Source: Microbulbifer hainanensis
GTDB taxonomy: Bacteria; Pseudomonadota; Gammaproteobacteria; Pseudomonadales; Cellvibrionaceae
Assembly: GCF_014904735.1 (NCBI RefSeq)
Contig: NZ_JACZCR010000003.1
Coordinates: 124,001 to 188,000, forward strand
DNA: 64,000 nt
Reading direction: 5' to 3'
In this document: positions 20,285 to 30,991 of the stretch, in pieces
Layout of the letters: every line of letters begins with the position of its first letter
Position numbering within the stretch: the first letter of the stretch is position 1
The notes under the pieces: generated by a model
Seen by the model: only the letters and a program-made list of their open reading frames with translations
What the model was told of the DNA's origin: nothing
Databases searched by the model: none
Position numbers and translations under genes: made by a program

Positions 20285-22354
20285 ATGAGAGCCAGTATTT
20301 CCGGGGGAGATATGGCTGAGCTGCAGGACCGACTCGCTCCGTCGCAGCCCGCCAGTTCCGATATCAGAAGCGACGTGGACTACCCGATCTATGTCGTCGT
20401 GGGGAGCGGTCCAGTCGGTGTGCGCTGTGCCCAGAAACTGCTCCGGCATAGCGAGGAAGCACAGGTGGTGCTTTTCGGGGCAGAGGCCGAAGCACCCTAC
20501 AATCGCGTCAAACTCTCCCAGTATCTCTCCGATCATCTCACCCGTGCAGACCTCGACAATCCTGTCGTCAGTCAACCGGAAAGTCGCCTCGCGGAGCGGA
20601 TCAATCAGCCCGTCACCGCTATCGATCTCGCCGCCAAAACCGTCATCGATGCAACCGGCAGGGTACAGCCTTACAACAAACTGGTACTGGCGACCGGCTC
20701 GACCCCGACCCTGCCGGAGATTCCCGGCATAACACTCGAGCATGTCCACACCTTCCGCAGCCTGCACGATACCGAAACACTAATTCGGCTGCGCGAAGAC
20801 AACCGGCGCATCTGCGTGATTGGTTCCGGCGCGCTGGGACTGGAAGCAGCCGCCGCATTGAAGACCCAGAACAACCGCGTCGTCCTACAGTCGCGTGCGC
20901 GCCTGCTAGGGGGATTGCTAGAGGAAGAAGCCGAGGAATACCTACAGTCGTCACTCGCCGCACTGGGCGTCGAACTCAGGATCGGCGACCCAGTAACCGC
21001 GCTCGCCGGCGGTACCGCAGTACAGGAGGTGAGGTTTGCCAGCGGCGAAACCCTAGCGGTAGACGCAGTGGTGGTGTGCACCGGTATCCAGCCGGAAATC
21101 ACCCTCGCACGCGCATGCGGATTGGCAACCGGGCGCGGTATCCTTGTTTCCGAGTGGCTACAGACCTCCAACCCGGACATCTATGCCGTGGGGGAGTGCG
21201 CCGAATTTGCGCAGCAGGTGTACCAGTTCGTGCGGCCCGGCTACGAACAGGTGGAGAGTTGTGCCGCGCATATCTGCAGCGGACCGAATCTGCAACCGGT
21301 CGCCAACCCCTATGCCGGCAGCCTGACCGACATCCAGCTGAAAATCGCCCATATCTCCTGCGCGCTGATCGGGGCGGTGCAACATGGTGATCAAGCGGTC
21401 GAGGCGGGAACAGACGGCGGCGCCCAGCGTTACAGCTACCGCAATCGCTTCAAGGGCATCTATCGGCAACTGCTGGTGGAGAATGACCGTATTGTCGGCG
21501 CGGTGCACATCGGCAGCTGGGACGAGGCCAACCGGGTGCGCCAGGTTATCAACGAGCAGGGAGCCGTTACCGCGCGCGCGCTGCAGCAATTCGAGGAGCA
21601 CGGCCACCTATGGCAGCAGCAGACGCCCCTCGGTATCAAGGAGCAACCCGACAGCTACCTAGTATGCCAGTGCAACGCCGTCAGCAAAGGCGAACTCTGC
21701 CGGGCGATCTCCCAGGGCAAGCGCAACCTGATGGACCTGCAACAGGCCACCAATGCGGGCTCCGTCTGCGGCAGCTGCCGGCCACTGATCGCCGAACTGC
21801 TGGACATGCCCGCCACCAACCTGGTGATGCGCCATGCGCGCGGTATTTTCGTCACCTCGGTAATATCCCTGATCCTGATCGCGCTGGCACTCACCATGCC
21901 GCCGGCGCCGGTCTCCGAAACCGTGCAAACCGACTGGTACTGGCAGAGTCTCTGGTACGGCAGTTTCTGGAAACAGGTCAGCGGCTACAGCCTGCTCGGG
22001 TTCTGCCTGCTCACGGCGAGCCTCAGCCTGCGCAAACGCTGGCGCAGCCTCAGCTATGGCCATGTGGACCACTGGCGCTACGTGCACAGTGTGATCGGCT
22101 GTGGCGCCCTGGTGGTGCTGGTGGTGCACACCGGTTTCCGCCTCGGTGAAAACCTCAACCTGGCACTGATGCTGGTATTTCTCGCGGCCACCACCACCGG
22201 CGCGCTGGTCGGTGTCTTCATGGCCCGCAACCACCACTGGACCGACCTGAAACTGCGCGAACACCGCAAGTGGTGGTCGCGGGTGCATTACATATTGCTG
22301 TGGACGCTGCCGGCCCTTCTCGCTTACCACATAATGGCGGTGTATTACTTTTGA
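20285..22354 (+). CDS. NAD(P)H-type FAD oxidoreductase / BFD [2Fe-2S] / di-heme membrane fusion
   Basis: 689 residues from ATG 20285; ATG 20312 is an alternative start with a very close GGGGGAG. Residues about 35-330 form a two-dinucleotide flavoprotein like the N-terminus of NirB and rubredoxin reductases: GSGPVG (FAD), GSGALGLEAA (NAD(P)H) and YAVGECAE. Residues 460-510 are a bacterioferritin-associated-ferredoxin-like [2Fe-2S] domain with ligands C461, C463, C495 and C498. Residues 520-689 contain five membrane helices. H601/H615 on one and H668/H682 on another are both 14 apart, the pattern for two stacked bis-histidine b-hemes as in ferric reductase/NOX-type domains. Nitrite reductase siroheme domains are absent. 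Its stop overlaps the next ATG. Inferred role: passing electrons from NAD(P)H across the membrane. Confidence 0.88.
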   Translation: MRASISGGDMAELQDRLAPSQPASSDIRSDVDYPIYVVVGSGPVGVRCAQKLLRHSEEAQVVLFGAEAEAPYNRVKLSQYLSDHLTRADLDNPVVSQPESRLAERINQPVTAIDLAAKTVIDATGRVQPYNKLVLATGSTPTLPEIPGITLEHVHTFRSLHDTETLIRLREDNRRICVIGSGALGLEAAAALKTQNNRVVLQSRARLLGGLLEEEAEEYLQSSLAALGVELRIGDPVTALAGGTAVQEVRFASGETLAVDAVVVCTGIQPEITLARACGLATGRGILVSEWLQTSNPDIYAVGECAEFAQQVYQFVRPGYEQVESCAAHICSGPNLQPVANPYAGSLTDIQLKIAHISCALIGAVQHGDQAVEAGTDGGAQRYSYRNRFKGIYRQLLVENDRIVGAVHIGSWDEANRVRQVINEQGAVTARALQQFEEHGHLWQQQTPLGIKEQPDSYLVCQCNAVSKGELCRAISQGKRNLMDLQQATNAGSVCGSCRPLIAELLDMPATNLVMRHARGIFVTSVISLILIALALTMPPAPVSETVQTDWYWQSLWYGSFWKQVSGYSLLGFCLLTASLSLRKRWRSLSYGHVDHWRYVHSVIGCGALVVLVVHTGFRLGENLNLALMLVFLAATTTGALVGVFMARNHHWTDLKLREHRKWWSRVHYILLWTLPALLAYHIMAVYYF

Positions 22355-23739
22355 TGAAATATCAGTTCAAGTTCTGGCACTACGGAGTCATCGCCACACT
22401 ACTGATCGGTGGCCTGGTGGCCTACAACCTGGCGTTTGCCGACAAGACCCTGTTTATCAGCGGCGAAATGACCCACGGCCACCACCAGATAGAGCTCGCC
22501 TGCACCGCCTGCCACGGCGACGGCTTTGCCGGCCCCGACGCCATGCAGCAGGCCTGCCTGAACTGCCACGCTGATGAGCTGGCACAGGCAAACGACTCGC
22601 ACCCGCGCAAGAAGTTTCTCGACCCGCGCAATGCGCCGCTGCTATCCAACCTGGATGCGCGTCGCTGCGTGACCTGCCACGCGGAGCACAAACCGGAAAT
22701 CACCGACTCCATGGGCGTCACCCTCGCGGGTGATTTCTGCTTCCACTGCCATCGGGATATTGCCGCAGACCGCCCCAGTCACAAGGACTTCGCCTTCAAC
22801 AGCTGCGCCAGTGCCGGCTGCCACAACTTCCACGACAACCGCGCCCTGTATGAAGATTTCCTCACTGCCCACATCGGTGAACCCGCACAGCGCGCCGATG
22901 CCGGCCTGCCGGCGCGCACCGCCATGCAGTCGTGGTTGCGGGAGCACCCCCACGAGCAGCCACTGGAATCGCAGCAGGCCGATATAACGCATAACGGCGC
23001 AGCCGCGGAAGTGACTGCGGCCTGGGCGGAGAGCGGCCACGCCCGCGCAGCGGTCAACTGCAGTGGTTGTCATCAGGGCGGCCAGATGCAATTTTCCAGC
23101 CGCGAAATCGTCGCCCAATGCGGCCGCTGTCACCGTGAACAGCGCGACGCCTTTACCCAGGGCAAACACGGCATGCGGTTGTCGGGCAAGTTACCGCAGC
23201 GCTTTATCGACAGTGTCGCCGCCATGACACCCCAGCAGGCTTGGCTGCCGATGAAAGCCGAGGCGCGCGGCGAACTCAGCTGTACCAGCTGCCACGGACC
23301 ACACAAGACCAATCTGCAGTTCGCCGCTGTAGACGCGTGCCTGGGCTGCCACAACGACGAGCACAGTCTGGCCTACAAGGAATCCCCCCACTTCCGTGCC
23401 CTGGCCGCCGGGCACGGCGACGGCGCCAGCTGTGCCAGCTGCCACCTGCCGCGCGAGCAGCGCGGCAAGCGGGTGGTGGTCAATCACAACCAGAATCACA
23501 ACCTGCGCCCCAACGACAAAATGCTGCCGGTGTGCCTGAACTGCCACGGCGCCGAATTTGCCCTGGCCGCGCTGGCGGACGATGGACTGATTGCCAACAA
23601 CTTTGCCGCCGCGCCCCGCGGCGGACACCAGAGTTTTGACCTGATCCGCGATCGCATCGCGAGAATTTCCGCCAAAGACCGCAGCGTGCCATCCCGTGAC
23701 GCTCACTCAAACAACCTGCAATCCAGTAATACCCGATAG
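22354..23739 (+). CDS. membrane-anchored multiheme cytochrome c, 11 predicted hemes
   Basis: 461 residues. An uncleaved N-terminal helix (about residues 10-28) anchors a periplasmic domain with ten CXXCH motifs, at residues 50, 68, 105, 129, 236, 256, 310, 329, 360 and 394. One CX4CH (CASAGCH, 151-157) brings the total to eleven. Heme sites cluster as five N-terminal and six C-terminal around a heme-free stretch (160-235), suggesting two modules of cytochrome c3/c7 type. The start ATG overlaps the stop of the flavoprotein-b-heme fusion (ATGA), so the two are made together. It would accept electrons from the b-hemes or, in reverse, supply them. I do not recognise a named orthologue. Confidence 0.9.
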   Translation: MKYQFKFWHYGVIATLLIGGLVAYNLAFADKTLFISGEMTHGHHQIELACTACHGDGFAGPDAMQQACLNCHADELAQANDSHPRKKFLDPRNAPLLSNLDARRCVTCHAEHKPEITDSMGVTLAGDFCFHCHRDIAADRPSHKDFAFNSCASAGCHNFHDNRALYEDFLTAHIGEPAQRADAGLPARTAMQSWLREHPHEQPLESQQADITHNGAAAEVTAAWAESGHARAAVNCSGCHQGGQMQFSSREIVAQCGRCHREQRDAFTQGKHGMRLSGKLPQRFIDSVAAMTPQQAWLPMKAEARGELSCTSCHGPHKTNLQFAAVDACLGCHNDEHSLAYKESPHFRALAAGHGDGASCASCHLPREQRGKRVVVNHNQNHNLRPNDKMLPVCLNCHGAEFALAALADDGLIANNFAAAPRGGHQSFDLIRDRIARISAKDRSVPSRDAHSNNLQSSNTR

Positions 23740-23751
23740 GAGGGAACCACT

Positions 23752-24300
23752 ATGCGTATCGCCGCTGTTATCGCCGCCGTTGCGGCCCTGCTAACCGCCT
23801 GTGGCCAGGAACAGGGCATAGCCCCGCAGCGTATGGCCGATGCCGTCTTCGCCGTCATCGAGGCCGACCGTGCCAGCTATACCCAGAAGGTAGTCAACCG
23901 CCTGCAGAACGAGGACAAGGTGATCAAGGCCGACGAGCACTGGCAGGACAGCCAGGCGCTACCGCTGCCGGCGCAGATGCTGCGTATGGGCGCAGAGCGG
24001 GTCGCGGAACAGGATGCCGGCTTCAATTATGCGCTGCTGTCGCTGTGGGCCATCAATAAGCAGAACAAGCCGCGTACCGACCTGGAGAAGCAGGGCTTGC
24101 AGTATGTGATGGACAATCCCGGCAAGAATTTCTACGGCCGCGAAACCCTGGGCGATACCGAATATTTCACTGCCGTGTACCCGGACGTCGCCGTCTCCCC
24201 GGCCTGCGTCGGCTGCCACAACGAACATATCGACAGTCCGCGTACGGATTTCAAACTGGGGGATACCATGGGCGGTGTGGTGATCCGGATTCCACTCTAG
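23752..24300 (+). CDS. mono-heme c-type lipoprotein, DUF3365 (Tll0287-like)
   Basis: 182 residues. A lipoprotein signal ends at LLTAC (C17), so the mature protein is membrane-tethered in the periplasm. One heme site, CVGCH, lies near residue 153 in the context SPACVGCHNEH, preceded by YFTAVYPDVAV. This is the pattern of the DUF3365/Tll0287-like domain, which is related to PAS-like haem sensor folds. GGAGG lies 9 bases upstream and only 12 bases separate it from the multiheme gene. It is probably a shuttle, adaptor or redox sensor for the same electron-transfer system. Confidence 0.85.
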   Translation: MRIAAVIAAVAALLTACGQEQGIAPQRMADAVFAVIEADRASYTQKVVNRLQNEDKVIKADEHWQDSQALPLPAQMLRMGAERVAEQDAGFNYALLSLWAINKQNKPRTDLEKQGLQYVMDNPGKNFYGRETLGDTEYFTAVYPDVAVSPACVGCHNEHIDSPRTDFKLGDTMGGVVIRIPL

Positions 24301-24346
24301 CCCCCTCCTTCCGCCCCGGCACGGGTGCATCCGCAGGCTGCGTTCA

Positions 24347-24367
24347 GGGCGAACTCCAAGTTCGCCC
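24347..24367. other. perfect hairpin between convergent genes
   Basis: GGGCGAACT-CCA-AGTTCGCCC, a 9-bp stem in the 251-base gap between the cytochrome operon and the chitinase gene. A second, weaker one (AGGGCG-CCAAAA-CGCCCT, 24416-24433) is followed by only TT. They probably protect or end the converging transcripts. Nothing else is seen in the gap. Confidence 0.5.
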
Positions 24368-24551
24368 AACCCCGGCGCGGCCGTTGCGGTGAAACCAATG
24401 ATCCATCAATAACAGAGGGCGCCAAAACGCCCTTTGCCAACTGCTGCCTGCTTTCCAGTGAGAAAGAACCGATGCATTGCGCCGTCCGTGGCGCTCAAAC
24501 ATGTTCCAGAGAAATTAGCAGGCTGTTGAATAAGTATTTTTCACCCACCTG

Positions 24552-27428
<2,877 letters not shown>

Positions 27429-27500
27429 TCACCTTGTACGCTTTTATTGTTTTTACTGCTGTGGGCCTTGGGCCCGCCCGGCATGGCCGGGGAACAAACA

Positions 27501-27549
27501 AATGACATCGCTGTCATTTCGAATCAAAAAAATATGACAGCGATGTCAT
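27501..27549. promoter_or_regulatory. twin palindromic operators (NagR-like) upstream of the chitinase
   Basis: Site 1 (27501-27518) is AATGACATCGCTGTCATT. Site 2 (27534-27549) is ATGACAGCGATGTCAT, the exact reverse complement of the core of site 1. The centres are 32 bases apart, about three helical turns. From memory, this matches the shape of sites bound by the LacI-family N-acetylglucosamine repressor NagR in Shewanella and relatives. The inferred effect is repression relieved by chitin breakdown products. Confidence 0.72.
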
Positions 27550-27780
27550 CTAGGGATCACAGTAAAGGGGGAGTTCACTCCATACCAGAGCGATTAGACA
27601 AGAAAGAGACAAGGGTCACGCTGCGACTGCAGCTTTTGGCACCCAATCCATCTTTTCGTGAACGCCGGCACCATTTACCTGTTGGCGACACTACATGGCT
27701 TGTGGACTGGCTTACTCGTTGAAAGTGAACTGGCACACCCCGTTCGGTCTGCCTTTCGGTGTTGATTTCGGGAGGACAAT

Positions 27781-27809
27781 AAAAAAGCGGCCGAATACTG
27801 TTCGACCGC
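27781..27809 (-). terminator. rho-independent terminator, minus strand
   Basis: On the minus strand, GCGGTCGAA-CAGTA-TTCGGCCGC (one U-G wobble) is followed by T6. It lies about 220 bases beyond the stop of the DUF3820-type gene, the nearest minus-strand gene. Confidence 0.75.
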
Positions 27810-28029
27810 CTCCCTCATACCCAACAAGCTGACTGGCTCTACTCCCGCTGTTCACCTCGCTGAAGTCATCCTCAGACCAGTGGTCACCCGCTGTGGGTCT
27901 ATTTACGGGTTAGTCCAGTCTCGATCACGGACCGCTTCTTGTTGCTCCCCTTTTCCCTCGGGGACTGCCTTTGCCCGGGTATTTCTATAGTAGTGTGCAC
28001 GAGCTCAATTCCAAATACGGCAGCAGTCG

Positions 28030-28251
28030 CTATCGTTTGAGGGGCTTCACCAGTCCTTCGAGCCCCTCGATTTTGATCTCCAGGGTAAGCGCCATCAGAC
28101 TGCCCAGCCGCCCGGCCGGGAATTCTTTTTTTGCAAACCACAAAAGATACTCTTCCGGCAGGTCGATCAGCGGCCGACCGGCATATTTGCCAAACGGCAT
28201 CGGGGTTCGCGCGATATCCAGCAGATCCTGTTTTTCCAGCATATCGTTCAT
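28030..28251 (-). CDS. DUF3820 family small protein
   Basis: 73 residues from MNDMLEKQ (an internal ATG three codons on is also possible). The body MPFGKYAGRPLIDLPEEYL followed by LWFAKKEFPAGRLG is the signature of the DUF3820 / quorum-sensing-regulated virulence-factor-like family, whose molecular role is unclear. It is soluble with no signal. It is divergent from a lipoprotein gene starting 118 bases away, and a longer frame to 28662 would overlap that gene and is not credible. Confidence 0.82.
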   Translation of the reverse strand: MNDMLEKQDLLDIARTPMPFGKYAGRPLIDLPEEYLLWFAKKEFPAGRLGSLMALTLEIKIEGLEGLVKPLKR

Positions 28252-28368
28252 CCCGATATCAGAGTGATGTCCGGCAGACAATTTGCCAGTCCAATTAAAT
28301 TCGTCGCCGCCGCTGCACCACCATACACTGCTGCGAACCAACCCAAGATGGCAGTTCCGGGAGTGCTT

Positions 28369-28644
28369 ATGTACAAGCGATCCGTTAAACAGTTGAGCCT
28401 CATTTCCTTCCTGCTGGCCAGCCTGATTCTTGCCGGCTGTGCCAATATGAGCCCACAAGACCGCCGGATCGGCACCGGCATCGGTATCGGTGCCGCCACC
28501 GGGGCGCTGATCAGTGGTGGTCATGCGGGCGCTACGGCAGCCGGGGCGGTAATCGGTGCCGGCGCCGGCTGGCTCTACGACCGCAACAAGAAAAAGCGCT
28601 ACTACTACGATCGCCACGGCAATCGCGTCTACGAAAGACGCTGA
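28369..28644 (+). CDS. small glycine-zipper lipoprotein (OsmB-like)
   Basis: 91 residues. A lipobox LILAGC places the lipidated cysteine at about residue 24. The mature part has a glycine-zipper segment (GTGIGIGAATGALISGG ... AGAVIGAGAGW) that can insert in or pack against membrane, and a basic/tyrosine-rich tail (KKKRYYYDRHGNRVYERR). CGGGAG lies 8 bases before the ATG. Related proteins include stress-induced OsmB-like outer-membrane lipoproteins; the function here is not known. It is monocistronic with its own terminator. Confidence 0.82.
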   Translation: MYKRSVKQLSLISFLLASLILAGCANMSPQDRRIGTGIGIGAATGALISGGHAGATAAGAVIGAGAGWLYDRNKKKRYYYDRHGNRVYERR

Positions 28645-28650
28645 CAGTAA

Positions 28651-28682
28651 GGGGGAATCCATTTAAGGATTCCCCCTTCTTC
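28651..28682 (+). terminator. terminator after the glycine-zipper lipoprotein
   Basis: GGGGGAATCC-ATTTAA-GGATTCCCCC, a perfect 10-bp stem followed by TTCTT, 7 bases after the stop. It could also serve the convergent gene ending at 28701. Confidence 0.85.
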
Positions 28683-28700
28683 ATACTGCCCATTCAGCGG

Positions 28701-28886
28701 CTATAGCAGTTTCGTCTTGGTTTTACCGCAGCGCTGACAGCGGTATTCCGTCACCAGCTTGCCCTGCTTTACATCGAACTTCCGTTCGGTAACCACGACC
28801 CACTTGTGGAAGCCATCGCGACACAGGCTGCTGCCCTTGTGCTTCTGCCACGCTGTTTTTTTCTTGAAGGGAATCACATCGCCCAT
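28701..28886 (-). CDS. small CxxC protein, conserved-looking hypothetical
   Basis: 61 residues starting MGDVIPFKKKTAWQKHKG. It is basic (many K/R) with a lone cysteine near residue 21 (SLCRDGFHKW) and a zinc-knuckle-like YRCQRCGKTKTKLL at the C-terminus, which could bind metal or nucleic acid. It starts five bases after the stop of the HI0933-like flavoprotein gene and is probably co-transcribed with it. I do not recognise the family. Confidence 0.7.
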   Translation of the reverse strand: MGDVIPFKKKTAWQKHKGSSLCRDGFHKWVVVTERKFDVKQGKLVTEYRCQRCGKTKTKLL

Positions 28887-28891
28887 GATCG

Positions 28892-30100
28892 TTATGCCAC
28901 CTCCCCCGCTGCATGACCCGACGCCCAGGCCCATTGAAAATTGTAACCGCCGAGCCAGCCGGTTACGTCCAGCACCTCTCCGATAAAGAACAGGCCCGGC
29001 CGGGTTTTACACTCCATGGTCCGCGAGGAGACGCTATCGGTATCCACGCCGCCGAGTGTTACTTCTGCGGTGCGGTATCCCTCTGTACCGGCCGGCACCA
29101 GTATCCAGGTTTGCAGCCGCGTTGCGATTTCACTCAGTTCCCGCTCACTGTACTGCTTCAGCGGCCGGCTGGTGATCTGCCGTTGTTGCAGAAAATACTG
29201 TACCAGTTTTTTCGTCCACAAATCCGCGAGCGCATTGTGCAGGTGCGTTTCCGGTCTTTCGGTACGCTGTGTCTGCAGCCAATGAACCAGCTCGATGCCG
29301 GGAGCCAGATCGAACTCAACCGGCTGCCCTTCGCGCCAGTGGCTGGAAATCTGCAACACCGCGGGGCCGCTCAAACCCCGGTGGGTAAACAGCATCTGTT
29401 CGTGGAAGCTACCGGCGCTGCAGCTGGCCGTCACCGGCAGCGCGCTACCCGGCAACTCGCTCTGCTGCTCCAACTGTTTTTTGTGCTGGGTAAACGGCAC
29501 CAGTGCCGCGCGGGTGGGGATAATATCGAGACCAAACTGACGCGCGATGTCGTAGCCGAACCCCGTCGCGCCCATCGTCGGGATCGACAGGCCACCGGTG
29601 GCAATCACCAGGGATTCGCAGCGTACAGTGCCGAGGCTGGTCTCCAGCCGGTATCCGCCCTGCTCTGGCGCAACCGATTCGATATGACATTTGGTGCGAA
29701 TCTGCGCTTTCGCCGCGCGGCATTCCGCCAGCAACAGGTCGACAATGTCTTTGGACTTGTTGTCGCAGAACAGCTGGCCGAGCGTTTTCTCGTGATAGGG
29801 GATACCGTGCTTTTCCACCAGCGCGATAAAGTCCCACTGGGTATAGCGGGCCAGCGCCGACTTGCAGAAATGCGGATTCTCGCTGTAGAAGTTTTCCGGC
29901 GCCGTGTACAGGTTAGTGAAATTGCAGCGCCCACCGCCGGACATCAGGATCTTCTTGCCCACCTTGTTGGCATGATCCAGTACCAGCACACTGCGCCCCC
30001 GCTGGCCGGCAGTAGCCGCACACATCAGTCCCGCCGCGCCGGCGCCGATAACCAAGACATCGACAGATTCGGGCAGCTGGCTGGGAGCGTTGTCATTCAT
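28892..30100 (-). CDS. HI0933-like NAD(P)/FAD-dependent oxidoreductase
   Basis: 402 residues. The N-terminal FAD motif GAGAAGLMCA and the family signature KKILMSGGGRCNFTN are clear, with VIATGGLSIPTMGATGFGYDIA further on and the C-terminal GGYNFQWAWASGHAAG. Proteins of this family (YhiN/BaiN type) are flavoproteins of mostly unknown substrate. It may form a two-gene unit with the small CxxC gene downstream; dcd is 65 bases upstream on the same strand. Confidence 0.92.
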   Translation of the reverse strand: MNDNAPSQLPESVDVLVIGAGAAGLMCAATAGQRGRSVLVLDHANKVGKKILMSGGGRCNFTNLYTAPENFYSENPHFCKSALARYTQWDFIALVEKHGIPYHEKTLGQLFCDNKSKDIVDLLLAECRAAKAQIRTKCHIESVAPEQGGYRLETSLGTVRCESLVIATGGLSIPTMGATGFGYDIARQFGLDIIPTRAALVPFTQHKKQLEQQSELPGSALPVTASCSAGSFHEQMLFTHRGLSGPAVLQISSHWREGQPVEFDLAPGIELVHWLQTQRTERPETHLHNALADLWTKKLVQYFLQQRQITSRPLKQYSERELSEIATRLQTWILVPAGTEGYRTAEVTLGGVDTDSVSSRTMECKTRPGLFFIGEVLDVTGWLGGYNFQWAWASGHAAGEVA

Positions 30101-30165
30101 TGGGAAGTGCTAAACGGGGGAGAGAATCTTGCGGCCGCGCCGGCGGCCGCAGACAGAAGGGGCGA

Positions 30166-30735
30166 TCAAGCCCGCGGCAGAGTAACGCCGCGCTGACCCT
30201 GGTACTTGCCGCCGCGATCGGCGTAAGACACATCACAGACTTCATCGGACTCGAAGAACAGCATCTGCGCCACACCCTCGTTGGCGTAGATCTTCGCCGG
30301 CAGGTTGGTGGTGTTGGAAAACTCCAGGGTCACATGCCCTTCCCACTCCGGCTCCAGCGGGGTGACGTTCACGATGATACCGCAGCGGGCATAGGTGGAC
30401 TTGCCCAGGCAGATGGTCAGCACCGAGCGCGGAATACGGAAGTACTCAACCGTGCGGGCCAGTGCAAAGGAGTTTGGCGGGATGATGCAGGAATCCCCCT
30501 CAACATCGACGAAGCTGTTCTCGTCGAAGGTCTTGGGATCCACGGTGGCGGAGTGCACGTTGGTGAAGATCTTGAACTCACCGGCACAGCGCACATCGTA
30601 GCCATAGCTGGAGGTACCGTAGGAGATCAGCCGCTCACCGCTGCCATTATGGCGGACCTGGCCCGGCTCAAACGGCTCAATCATGCCTTCGCGCTCGGCC
30701 ATCCGGCGAATCCACTTGTCGGATTTGATACTCAC
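30166..30735 (-). CDS. dcd: dCTP deaminase
   Basis: 189 residues, normal length for the gammaproteobacterial enzyme, which converts dCTP to dUTP for thymidylate synthesis. Visible motifs are [14 protein letters not shown], the catalytic-loop region [24 protein letters not shown], and the C-terminal [14 protein letters not shown]. It is transcribed away from the imuA cassette. Being a nucleotide-pool enzyme, its location next to SOS genes is probably coincidental. Confidence 0.97.
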   Translation of the reverse strand: MSIKSDKWIRRMAEREGMIEPFEPGQVRHNGSGERLISYGTSSYGYDVRCAGEFKIFTNVHSATVDPKTFDENSFVDVEGDSCIIPPNSFALARTVEYFRIPRSVLTICLGKSTYARCGIIVNVTPLEPEWEGHVTLEFSNTTNLPAKIYANEGVAQMLFFESDEVCDVSYADRGGKYQGQRGVTLPRA

Positions 30736-30913
30736 TCCGCCCCCCTGGGTACATATTCATCTAGTTGGAAAGAGGCGGAATCATAGCCGGTTTGCACTGT
30801 GCAAAAAAGTGCCAATCGCCTCTCCTATACCTGCGGCGCCAGTCAGCAACGCTGATCCTGTCACCAAATTTGCCGAATCGACCGGCGGCCCCCTTGTTGC
30901 CCGGCAGCAACTA

Positions 30914-30951
30914 CTGTATAAATTCACAGTAACTACTGTACACACATACAG
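30914..30951. promoter_or_regulatory. two LexA (SOS) boxes before imuA
   Basis: Box 1 (30914-30929) is CTGTATAAATTCACAG, within the wider palindrome TACTGTAT...CACAGTA. Box 2 (30936-30951) is CTGTACACACATACAG. Both fit CTGT-N8-ACAG exactly, and the centres are 22 bases apart (two helical turns). They lie 41-78 bases before the GTG start of imuA, as expected for tight LexA repression of the mutasome cassette. Confidence 0.88.
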
Positions 30952-30991
30952 CTCCCGCCCCAGCGCGGGCGGACAACAGGGGGCCTGAGTC

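Noticed and set aside
27550-27780. Possible short coding remnant upstream of the chitinase operators
   Set aside because: The readable stretch has no start signal, no similarity I recognise and atypical composition.
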